64,000 nucleotides of DNA, taken from the NCBI GenBank assembly GCA_943789025.1, contig CALSSN010000002.1, positions 124,001 through 188,000 on the forward strand. The letters are read 5' to 3'. Shown here one piece after another: positions 8,338-15,452 of this stretch. The notes beneath the pieces are model-generated. The model was not told the origin of the DNA. It did no database searches and saw only the letters and a list, made by a program, of their open reading frames with translations. The translations under genes were made by a program, and so were the position numbers. Position 1 is the first letter of the stretch, and each line of letters opens with the position of its first letter. This stretch comes from an uncultured Verrucomicrobiales bacterium (GTDB lineage: Bacteria; Verrucomicrobiota; Verrucomicrobiia; Verrucomicrobiales; DEV007).

Positions 8338-9616
8338 TAAAACCATCGCAGCCAACCCAAACTCGTCACGTTGGAAAGGCATCAAACGGGACTACACCGA
8401 AAATGAGGTAAAACGCCTTTCCGGGACCGTGCGTGTTGAACATACCTTAGCGAAGCGCGGAGCCGAACAGCTGTGGCAGTTATTGCATAGCGAGGATTAT
8501 ATCCCCGCGCTCGGAGCTTATACAGGCAGCATGGCGGTGCAGCAGGTGAAGGCTGGCCTCAAGGCCATCTACCTTTCGGGCTGGCAGGTGGCGGCAGACG
8601 CCAACAATGCCGGCCATATGTATCCCGACCAAAGTCTTTATCCTATGACGTCCGTGCCTGAAGTCGTGGCACGGATTAACCGTGCCTTCCAGCGAGCCGA
8701 TCAAATCGCGCATATGGAGGGCAATGACCGCACAGACTGGTTTGCCCCCATTATAGCGGACGCCGAGGCTGGATTTGGCGGGCCTCTGAATGCTTTCGAA
8801 CTCATGAAGGCAATGATCGAGGCCGGTGCGGCCGGTGTTCACTTTGAGGATCAACTCGCCTCGGAGAAAAAATGCGGCCATCTCGGCGGGAAAGTCATTG
8901 TCCCGATTCGCAGCTTCATCCGCACCTTAAATGCGGCTCGCTTAGCGGCGGACATCCAAGGCGTTCCGACTCTTTTGATCGCACGAACCGACTCACACTC
9001 GGCGCAATTTGTTACGTCCGATATTGATCCTCGAGATCACCCGTTTTTGACCGGCGAAAAGACCGATGAAGGTTTTTTCCGCATCAAGCCGGGTCAGGGC
9101 GTTAAGTATGCGATCACACGCGGACTCGCGTTTGCACCCTACGCCGATCTGCTTTGGTGGGAGACTTCGGAACCCAACATCGAGGAGGCTGAAGAATTCG
9201 CAGCGGCGATTCACAAGCGATTCCCCGGCAAGCTTCTCGCCTACAATTGCTCTCCTTCTTTCAACTGGCGGTTAAATCTGGACGAGCGGTCGATCGCAGA
9301 ATTCCAACGGCGATTGGGCAAGATGGGCTATAAGTTCCAATTTGTGACGCTGGCTGGATTTCACCAGCTCAACTACGGTATGTTTTCGCTGGCCCGAGAC
9401 TACGCCGACCGAGGCATGGCTGCCTACACGGATCTCCAGACGGCAGAGTTCCAGGCGGAAAAGCAGGGATATACCGCCACCAAACATCAGCACGAAGTGG
9501 GCACCAGCTACTTTGACGCGGTCTCCGCTGCCATTTCCGGCGGCAAGAGTTCGACCCTAGCCATGAAAGGTTCGACCGAGTATCAGCAGTTCGAAGGCCA
9601 TCCGCCACCGCCGTAG
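8324..9616 (+). CDS. aceA: isocitrate lyase
   Basis: Isocitrate lyase cleaves isocitrate to glyoxylate and succinate in the glyoxylate shunt. The 430-residue length fits the family (E. coli AceA is about 434). Signatures include '[12 protein letters not shown]', '[12 protein letters not shown]', the catalytic '[10 protein letters not shown]' with Cys184, '[10 protein letters not shown]' and 'YNCSPSFNW'. The start overlaps lrgB by 14 bp. Malate synthase is not in the window. The linkage to lrgAB is unusual and suggests that the operon serves growth on, or overflow of, acetate, pyruvate, glycolate or glyoxylate. Confidence 0.97.
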   Translation: MSSTDKTIAANPNSSRWKGIKRDYTENEVKRLSGTVRVEHTLAKRGAEQLWQLLHSEDYIPALGAYTGSMAVQQVKAGLKAIYLSGWQVAADANNAGHMYPDQSLYPMTSVPEVVARINRAFQRADQIAHMEGNDRTDWFAPIIADAEAGFGGPLNAFELMKAMIEAGAAGVHFEDQLASEKKCGHLGGKVIVPIRSFIRTLNAARLAADIQGVPTLLIARTDSHSAQFVTSDIDPRDHPFLTGEKTDEGFFRIKPGQGVKYAITRGLAFAPYADLLWWETSEPNIEEAEEFAAAIHKRFPGKLLAYNCSPSFNWRLNLDERSIAEFQRRLGKMGYKFQFVTLAGFHQLNYGMFSLARDYADRGMAAYTDLQTAEFQAEKQGYTATKHQHEVGTSYFDAVSAAISGGKSSTLAMKGSTEYQQFEGHPPPP

Positions 9617-10262
9617 TCTTCCGCTTTAACTCAAATACTGCCAGGAAGCCTGTCGGACTTAGGCAGAAAAATCCAAAAACAGGAAAATTAAGGCTGCCAA
9701 AACTGCGTAGATCATGAATCTAAAATTATTGGACTGTAGCACACGATGATGGAGACCCTCATTTTCTTGGTCCGACAAACTACTGGGAAATCGCTTTTTC
9801 AACCCTGTTCTCCCTCGGTGGCTGGCGGGCAGGCTTCGAAGGGGTGTGATGCGTGAGCGATGAACAAGGCGAGAGCAAGCTCTCGCCCTCCATGGACTGC
9901 GGCAGCTTGCAACCACTAGCCTCCATTCAAATCAAGGCCGGAGAGCAAGCCAGTTGATCCGAAGCGTCTCAGAACTCGAAAGGTGGCAGATGCCCGTCGC
10001 CCATCAACTGATTCTCCCTACGAAGCTCGGCACCTCTCAACCGGATCTCTTCCACACTCTGAACGCCCATCAGACGTGACAAATTGAGTGTCCCTAGCGA
10101 AGCTCCTGCACCGGGAAACCGGAGTAGCCCGCGAGAAAAGGCACGACGGCAACACCGCAATTTTCAACAAACAAAGGCTGACAAAAGCTCATCAGCCATA
10201 AGATCTCGATCGAGAGAATTGATTCCCTTGAGGCGAGGAGGAGACTGCGCTAAATTCTGACC
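9617..10262 (+). other. 650 bp intergenic region with palindrome, no clear gene
   Basis: A minus-strand frame ending at 9659 encodes a plausible hydrophobic C-terminus ('FRFMIYAVLAALIFLFLDFS') but its upstream part is not gene-like, so a small membrane protein here is only possible. A strong palindrome sits at 9868-9887. Another minus-strand frame at 9969-10160 has no recognisable features. The last part should contain the promoter of the addiction module. Confidence 0.4.
9868..9887. repeat. REP-like palindrome
   Basis: The 20 bases GGCGAGAGCAAGCTCTCGCC form two 9-bp complementary arms around AA. It is followed by 'CCATGGACTGCGGCAGCTTGC', itself containing the complementary pair GCAGC/GCTGC-like arms. 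From memory, palindromic elements with this kind of wording are dispersed in verrucomicrobial genomes. It lies in a gene-free stretch, as REP elements usually do. There is no T tract, so it is not a typical terminator. Confidence 0.55.
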
Positions 10263-10481
10263 ATGGTCACGATTGAAGACATTAGGCAACTAACTAAGGA
10301 TGAGAAGCTTAGGGTTATGGAGGCCATTTGGGCCGACTTGACCTCAAACGGCGAGGACATCGAATCTCCCGCTTGGCACGAGAAGGAGCTGCAGGAGACG
10401 ACTGAGCGGGTCGCAACTGGCCAGGAAACTCCCATTGACTGGGCGAATGCCAAAGCAGACCTCCGCGCCGAGCGCAAATGA
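10263..10481 (+). CDS. addiction module antitoxin component (ParD-like)
   Basis: This 72-residue acidic protein matches the 'putative addiction module component' antitoxin family. Its N-terminus 'IRQLTKDEKLRVMEAIWADL' is the typical helix, followed by a middle segment with 'WHEKELQETTERVATGQET' and a C-terminus ending 'WANAKADLRAER'. Such antitoxins bind a ParE/RelE-like toxin and the shared promoter. The stop overlaps the toxin start by 4 bp (ATGA), the usual coupling for these pairs. Confidence 0.9.
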   Translation: MVTIEDIRQLTKDEKLRVMEAIWADLTSNGEDIESPAWHEKELQETTERVATGQETPIDWANAKADLRAERK

Positions 10482-10792
10482 TCCTCAAGATTCTACCGTC
10501 GGCCCTTGATGATCTGCGGGACGGGTGGCAATTCTACGAGGAGCAAAGCGAAGGGCTTGGCGACTATTTCCAGAACTCGCTGTTTTCCGACATCGATTCG
10601 CTCCTCCTCTACGCTGGCATTCACAGAACCGTGTTCGGCTTTCACCGGTTGCTCTCCCACCGGTTTCCGTATGCGATTTACTACAGAATCGCGGATTCTC
10701 AGACAGTGGTTGTCTGGCGTGTATTGGATCTGCGACGAGATCCAGAATCGATCACGACGGAACTACGGGAAGATCGAACAAGGCGCGGATGA
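10478..10792 (+). CDS. ParE/RelE family toxin
   Basis: This 104-residue protein matches the ParE/RelE fold: 'ILPSALDDLRDGWQFYEEQSEGLGDYF' at the N-terminus, then 'HRLLSHRFPYAIYYRI' and 'VVWRVLDLRRDPE' near the end. ParE members poison gyrase and RelE members cleave mRNA; sequence alone does not separate these here. It is translationally coupled to the upstream antitoxin. The module lies in a region rich in IS remnants, consistent with carriage on mobile DNA. Confidence 0.9.
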   Translation: MILKILPSALDDLRDGWQFYEEQSEGLGDYFQNSLFSDIDSLLLYAGIHRTVFGFHRLLSHRFPYAIYYRIADSQTVVVWRVLDLRRDPESITTELREDRTRRG

Positions 10793-10905
10793 CCAAGCCG
10801 CTGCTGCTGTGGACTCGAAACCGTGAAGGCAATTTCGTCCCTGAACCCCGCGTCGAGAGCGCGCCCTTCGCAGCGACCGGCATCGCTATGACGTTCGGCA
10901 TAACA

Positions 10906-11346
10906 ATGAAGACCGGAACGAAATTTTCGCTGTCCGCAATGTTTCTGGGAGCGGCAACCTTGGTCGGGATAATACTTCTCCTTTACTGGTTCAGCCCCGG
11001 GGGGATCCGCAGCAACTATCCGGCGAAGGAAAATGATCCGAAACTATCGAAAATCGCTCGATCCGTGGTGCCTATCATACAGAAAGTCGAAGCCTTCGAG
11101 AGCCGGAAAGGCAGATTGCCAGAGACACTGGAGGATCTCGCAGTCGAGCTTTCACAGATTCCTCCAGTTTACTACATGCCCATCTCGAACCACTATATAC
11201 TGTCGATAAAGCTTGGATGGGATCCTAAGCTCACGTTTGATTCGCAGGATCGGGGTTGGACTTTTGACCCGGGAGATGGCTCACCAGAAAAGAAAATCAA
11301 ATTGGATGTCGAAACAACGTTCGGCCAGAAAGCGGAGCAACTGTGA
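10906..11346 (+). CDS. membrane-anchored hypothetical protein
   Basis: From ATG 10906 this encodes 146 residues: a short basic start, one hydrophobic helix (about 12-30, 'AATLVGIILLLYWFS') and a soluble extracytoplasmic part. The segment 'VEAFESRKGRLPETLEDLAVEL' with the following 'WTFDPGDGSPEK' resembles the type II pseudopilin-like small proteins common in Planctomycetes-Verrucomicrobia, but the prepilin cleavage motif is not clear. An ATG at 10888 and a long open frame back to 10525 overlapping the toxin gene are alternatives. Function unknown. Confidence 0.6.
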   Translation: MKTGTKFSLSAMFLGAATLVGIILLLYWFSPGGIRSNYPAKENDPKLSKIARSVVPIIQKVEAFESRKGRLPETLEDLAVELSQIPPVYYMPISNHYILSIKLGWDPKLTFDSQDRGWTFDPGDGSPEKKIKLDVETTFGQKAEQL

Positions 11347-11544
11347 ATCGCAGGAAGAATGATACGGCCGAACAAGGCGTGACTTCCAGCAGGCTGCCCG
11401 CCGCGAGTTCAACACGTCATGCCCATTAAACCCTCGATTCGCAGTCGAAGCCGCGCCCTTGGGCAGGTGTAGGAGGACTCTGACGTTCTGCAGAATAAAG
11501 TATAAAAAAATTGAAGGGCTAAAGCCTAATGATTTATTGATGAC

Positions 11545-11982
11545 ATGACTGAATCAGAGTTAATCGAAAAGCTACAAAAGATCGAAAGATTATTTTCTGG
11601 TGCTTCAACCGAAGGTGAGCGTGGTGCCGCAGAGAATGCGCTTAATCGTATTCGCGAGAAATTGAAGTCGGTTGAGAGGATAGAGCAACCAGAAGAATAT
11701 AAGTTTTCATTATCGGATCAGTGGAATCGTAAATTATTTTTGGCGTTGCTACGTAGATATGGAATCAGGCCTTATAGATTGCCACGACAACGATACACAA
11801 CAGTGATGGCGAATGTGCCAAAATCCTTTGTAGACAATACGCTTTGGCCTGAGTATCTGGAATTAAGCGATGTGTTAGAGAAGTATATTACTGAGATTAC
11901 AGAGAAAGTGATAAGGAATAATATATTTGATGATTCATCTGAAGCCACTGTGGTACAAGAGGCTATGAAGCTCGGTGGTTGA
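11545..11982 (+). CDS. conserved hypothetical protein, AT-rich
   Basis: This 145-residue protein starts 'MTESELIEKLQKIERLFSGA' and has an Ala/Glu-rich N-terminal helix pair, then 'KFSLSDQWNRKLFLALLRRYG' and 'PRQRYTTVMANVPKSFVDNTLWPEY'. I recall a widespread uncharacterised bacterial family with this layout, but no function is assigned. Its codons are much richer in A and T than those of neighbouring genes, which fits recent horizontal gain. It stands alone, followed by a hairpin at 12018-12048. Confidence 0.8.
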   Translation: MTESELIEKLQKIERLFSGASTEGERGAAENALNRIREKLKSVERIEQPEEYKFSLSDQWNRKLFLALLRRYGIRPYRLPRQRYTTVMANVPKSFVDNTLWPEYLELSDVLEKYITEITEKVIRNNIFDDSSEATVVQEAMKLGG

Positions 11983-12017
11983 TGAAAGCCTTCACTAATT
12001 CGAGGCAGAACCCCAAA

Positions 12018-12048
12018 GATAGGTATCGGGCGTAGCCCCGAACCTATC
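12018..12048. terminator. hairpin downstream of the AT-rich gene, terminator-like
   Basis: GATAGGT at 12018-12024 pairs with ACCTATC at 12042-12048, and inner TCGGG pairs with CCCGA, giving a stem of about 12 pairs with one bulge. No T run follows, so rho-independent termination is not assured. The element sits 36 bp after the stop of the preceding gene. Confidence 0.4.
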
Positions 12049-12139
12049 GGTTGTTGAACAGGTCCGCCAAAGTTAGAATGCCTCCCGTGATGAAGTTCCT
12101 AGCAGCCCCCCTCCCGGGCGCGCCCGGGGAAAGCCATCG

Positions 12140-12371
12140 ATGAAAATCAACGATTTATGGCAGGATTCGCCAATCCAGTTTCATAAGAGCCATCAATGAT
12201 CAGAGTCTTCGCAGAGCCACGAGGCATGTAATCAGGGAACTCGAAGATCACGGGTTCTGGACGAAGAAGGTCCGGAGTGCGCGGATAAAGCTCATTCCGT
12301 TGTCTCTATCTGCCTACGGCTGGCAGTTCTACAAGGGAAGCGGACACATTCACATCCCCCGAAAACAATAA
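12140..12371 (+). pseudogene. short ORF of about 76 aa with frame shift, unknown
   Basis: An ATG at 12140 opens 'MKINDLWQDSPIQFHKSHQ' and then meets TGA. The next frame continues as 'DQSLRRATRHVIRELEDHG' and ends '...GHIHIPRKQ' at a TAA at 12369-12371. Removing one base near 12197 gives a single 77-codon frame. I do not recognise the product. It lies immediately before the left end of the IS4-family element. Confidence 0.35.
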
Positions 12372-12386
12372 AGGGTCACGAAAACA

Positions 12387-13849
12387 GAACGGTGTCCAAG
12401 ATTCTCCTCCAAAAACCGCCCCAGAAGGGGGCTGGGAGGCTATAGGAGCCCCCTTGAGAAGCCCGTTTCATCCGGGTTGAAATCCCCTCGGAAGGGCTGC
12501 CGGAGTTCGCATAACGCTTGTGCGGGCCCAAAAATACCCCTTGACAGGTGGGCGGCAAAATTTTTTTCGCCTCCATATGGACAATGCAAACACTTCCGTC
12601 GCCCACCTCTTCTTCCGCCCGCTTCTCGACATCGCCGATCATCTGACCTCCTCCAGATCCTGCCCCAAACTCGCGGATAAGGACTGGCTCCAGACCGGCG
12701 TGCGCAGGGTGCTCTCCGCCTGCGACAGCGGCCTGGACTTCCTCTCCCAGCTCGCCTTCTCCGACCTCGGCGAGATCGGCCGAACCCATTTCTTCGAGAC
12801 CCTCAAAAGCAGCCGCCGACTCTCCCTCTGCCAGGAGGCCGCCCACTCGATCCATGACCATCTGGCCTCGGCGGCGCCCGACCGCCTGGCCCCCATCCCG
12901 TCGCTCGAGGGCTTCGAGATATTCGCCGGAGATGGCCACTGGCACGCCGCCGCCGCGCACGACCCGAAGAAATCCGGAAAGAAGCACGCCGTCGGACATC
13001 TCTACGGGCTCGACCTCAGACACAATGCCCTCTTCCATCTCCAGGCTGCCGACCAGCAGAACAAGCTCAAGGAGCACGACATGTCGGGGCTCAAGCGCAC
13101 GGCGATCGAGGACCTGCGCCGTGGTGCCCCGAAGGGGAAGAGGGTGCTTTGGATCTGGGATCGCGCGGGCATCGACTTCCGGCAGTGGTACCGCTGGAAA
13201 CAGGGCAGCGGCATCTACTTCCTCAGCCACGCCAAGGAGAACATGCGCCCGGAGACCCTCTGCGAGCACCCGTGGGAGCAGGGCGACGCGGTCAACAACG
13301 GCGTCGTCTCCGACCGCGAGGTCTCCACCAGCCAGGGGGTGAGCGTGCGCCAGGTCATCTACACCGATCCCGCCACCGACAGGGAGTTCACCTTCATCAC
13401 GAACCTTCCCAGATCGATCCCACCAGGCGTGATCGCCCAGCTCTACCGGATGCGCTGGGATGCGGAGAAAGTTTTCGACGAACTCAAGAACAAGCTCGGC
13501 GAGAAAAAGGGCTGGGCGTCCTCCCCGAATGCCAAAGCGATGCAGGCGTCCTTCCTCTGCATGGCCCACAACCTGATCGAGGTCGAATCCCTCCGGCTGG
13601 AGAGGGAGCACGACGTGAAAAACGTCGCCGAACACAAACGGAAAAAGAAGCGGCTGGCAAAGGAGAGAAAGAAGGCCAAGGAGCCGCTTCCAGAACTCTA
13701 TGTGAGGCTCCAGCGTCTCACGCAACACTCAGTAAAGCTCATCCGCTGGATCCGATACCACCTCTGGAAAGAGACTTCACTGCACGATGCCCTCCCGCAG
13801 CTACGCACCCTCTACGCGAAATTGTGAGCAGGAACTTTGGACACCATTC
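12387..13849 (+). mobile_element. IS4-family insertion sequence with terminal inverted repeats
   Basis: The ends carry imperfect inverted repeats of 18 bp: 12387-12404 (GAACGGTGTCCAAGATTC) and the complement of 13832-13849 (GAATGGTGTCCAAAGTTC), 15 of 18 matching. The element is 1463 bp and carries one transposase gene filling most of it. No target duplication is obvious in the bases next to the ends. The right end lies inside a minus-strand reading frame that starts at 14208, which the element appears to have truncated. Confidence 0.8.
12577..13827 (+). CDS. IS4-family transposase
   Basis: This 416-residue DDE transposase (from ATG 12577; an ATG at 12520 gives 435) carries the first catalytic Asp in 'EIFAGDGHWH', the second in 'RVLWIWDRAGIDF', and the Y-R-E-K signature in 'LYRMRWDAEKVFDELKNKLGEKKGW', typical of IS4. 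The C-terminus is rich in Lys and Arg ('KRKKKRLAKERKKAKE'). The frame is intact and the terminal repeats are present, so the element may be active. A 450-codon antisense frame over the gene is a shadow. Confidence 0.93.
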   Translation: MDNANTSVAHLFFRPLLDIADHLTSSRSCPKLADKDWLQTGVRRVLSACDSGLDFLSQLAFSDLGEIGRTHFFETLKSSRRLSLCQEAAHSIHDHLASAAPDRLAPIPSLEGFEIFAGDGHWHAAAAHDPKKSGKKHAVGHLYGLDLRHNALFHLQAADQQNKLKEHDMSGLKRTAIEDLRRGAPKGKRVLWIWDRAGIDFRQWYRWKQGSGIYFLSHAKENMRPETLCEHPWEQGDAVNNGVVSDREVSTSQGVSVRQVIYTDPATDREFTFITNLPRSIPPGVIAQLYRMRWDAEKVFDELKNKLGEKKGWASSPNAKAMQASFLCMAHNLIEVESLRLEREHDVKNVAEHKRKKKRLAKERKKAKEPLPELYVRLQRLTQHSVKLIRWIRYHLWKETSLHDALPQLRTLYAKL

Positions 13850-14208
13850 TTACCGGAATACCTGCACCCAGAGCCCACCGGCCCTTGACCAGCTGAGGCT
13901 GCCGACTGAACAACTACGGAAAATCCTATCTCCTGCAACGCGGCAGACCAGACCTGGTGGGCCTTCGGTGTATCGTAGATTGTATCTTGGCCCTTAAAGG
14001 AAAAGCAGGTGGATTGCGTCCAGCCGGGGCTTGCTGGCGTGCAGTTGAATTTTATGTCCAGGGCATCGTTGAAGCACTTGGGCACGCACATATACCATCC
14101 GTCGTTGCCGGCAGAATCAGGATCATGCAGGAGCATTTTTGAGCGCTGTGATCCACCTGATATCAGCGAGTCAAGAAGGTCGAGACTGGCGTGGTTTTGC
14201 GAATTCAT
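13850..14208 (-). pseudogene. hypothetical gene truncated by the IS4-family element
   Basis: On the minus strand an ATG at 14208 with an upstream AGGA opens 'MNSQNHASLDLLDSLISGG' and continues through a Cys- and Asp-rich stretch ('GWYMCVPKCFNDALDIKF', 'STCFSFKGQDTIYDTP'). The frame passes across the right end of the IS at 13849 and is then read in IS sequence. The native 3' end is therefore missing or lies on the other side of the element. No family is recognised. Confidence 0.5.
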
Positions 14209-14385
14209 GGTCTGTCCTGGGATATCGAAAATTCTGCTAGGCTCTGGCAGGCTCTGGCAGGCGTGACTATCGCCAAGATATCTAGGCTCAGCTACTGGTC
14301 AATCCAACGCAATTAGGCAGCATAGTTAGGCTCCAGCCCCTCGGTGTCACCCATTCTGAGGCAACGATCCCGAAAAACCGTCACC

Positions 14386-15305
14386 AATTGGAGACAAGGC
14401 ATCTTCAGCAAAGGCTCGTTCGGACGCTCTGAGTCACTGGGGTAGGGCTATTTTTTCTTCTTTGGTGGGGTGGGTTTTTTTGCCCCATTTACCGGGATCA
14501 GATCACGGTGGGGAAATTTCTCCGAGAGGTTACCGCTTACTGGAGATGAAAAGAGGAGAAAGGAGCCAATTCTTTGTATCCGTTTTTTACCCCGAATTGG
14601 GCTGCATGGAGCGCTTTTAAGAGGCACAGAGTTGGCTACAGCCCAGCAAAATGAGGGAGGGAGTGGGATGAGAACGCAGTTTGCTTCGGAGCGCAGCGGA
14701 CAAATCTCGAGCGCCTGGGAGCGGCCAGAAAAGAGGCCGGGCGCGCCTGGCACCTGGTTGAAGTCAAGGTGCCGGAAGACGGACAAACCATCGGCCCAGA
14801 GAGTTTCAGCTATCGGCTCAGGCGCGATAAACTGCGTGCGCTCATGCGGCGCGAAGGCCGTTATCTGTTGCGTACCTTCGTGCGGGAAGCGATGCCCGCA
14901 GCCGAGATCTGGCGGCAGTATATCGGACTGACCGAGGTCGAGGAAAGTTTCCGCAATCTGCAAGGTGATCTCGGCCTTCGGCCGATACATCATCAGAAAG
15001 AAGACCGCATCAAAGTGCACATCTTCACAAGCTTCCTGAGCTACTGCTTGCACGTGGCGTTGCGCGGCAAGCTGCGGGCGATGCCCGGGGGCCTGACCTC
15101 GGGGGCAGCGTTGGAGAAATTAGCCAGCATGCAAATGATCGACGTGCATCTACCGGTCGTCGCTGCCAGCGAGGCCCACGAGTTGGTAATGCCCCGCTAC
15201 CCCGAACCTGATAAAGATCTCGCCCAGCTGCTGACACGAATGCGCCTGCAACTACCCTGCCATCCCCCGTCGAAGATTCGCAGGTCTGTGGGGGAGACCT
15301 TTTAA
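14386..15305 (+). mobile_element. IS1634-like element remnant, copy 2 (transposase 3' end intact)
   Basis: This copy repeats 1952-2604 up to about 15027 and then continues to the natural transposase stop at 15305. The transposase frame (through GTG 14769) reads 'RAWHLVEVKVPEDGQTIG', 'LTEVEESFRNLQGDLGLRP', 'FLSYCLHVALRGKL' and 'RRSVGETF' at the end, matching the C-terminal third of IS1634-family DDE transposases. The N-terminal two thirds, including the first catalytic residues, are absent. It is in the same orientation as copy 1. Confidence 0.8.
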
Positions 15306-15397
15306 CATGAGCCCAGCAACTACTGCTCTCTTCCCGCTTACTATCGCCGAATCGTGAAAGTCGAGCTGGGGCTATGGAAATGCTCGAGCCTGCAGAC

Positions 15398-15416
15398 GGG
15401 TCCTTCCGGAGGACCC
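15398..15416. terminator. hairpin downstream of the FtsK/WXG100 operon
   Basis: GGGTCCT and AGGACCC pair over a 5-base loop. The hairpin lies 37 bp past the stop of the FtsK/SpoIIIE-like gene. A pyrimidine run follows on the plus strand but no clear U tract on the minus strand, so the terminator role is tentative. Confidence 0.35.
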
Positions 15417-15452
15417 TTCCCCCCCTCTCTTCTCTGCCTCGATCCGGCTCTC

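Noticed and set aside
11983-12070. Integron attC site after the AT-rich gene
   Set aside because: A GTTGAAC occurs near 12053 but no matching inverse core site or second-site pair was found, and no integrase gene is present.
12376-13728. 450-codon minus-strand ORF over the IS4 transposase
   Set aside because: It is fully antisense to a transposase with clear catalytic motifs and has skewed composition typical of a shadow frame in GC-rich DNA.
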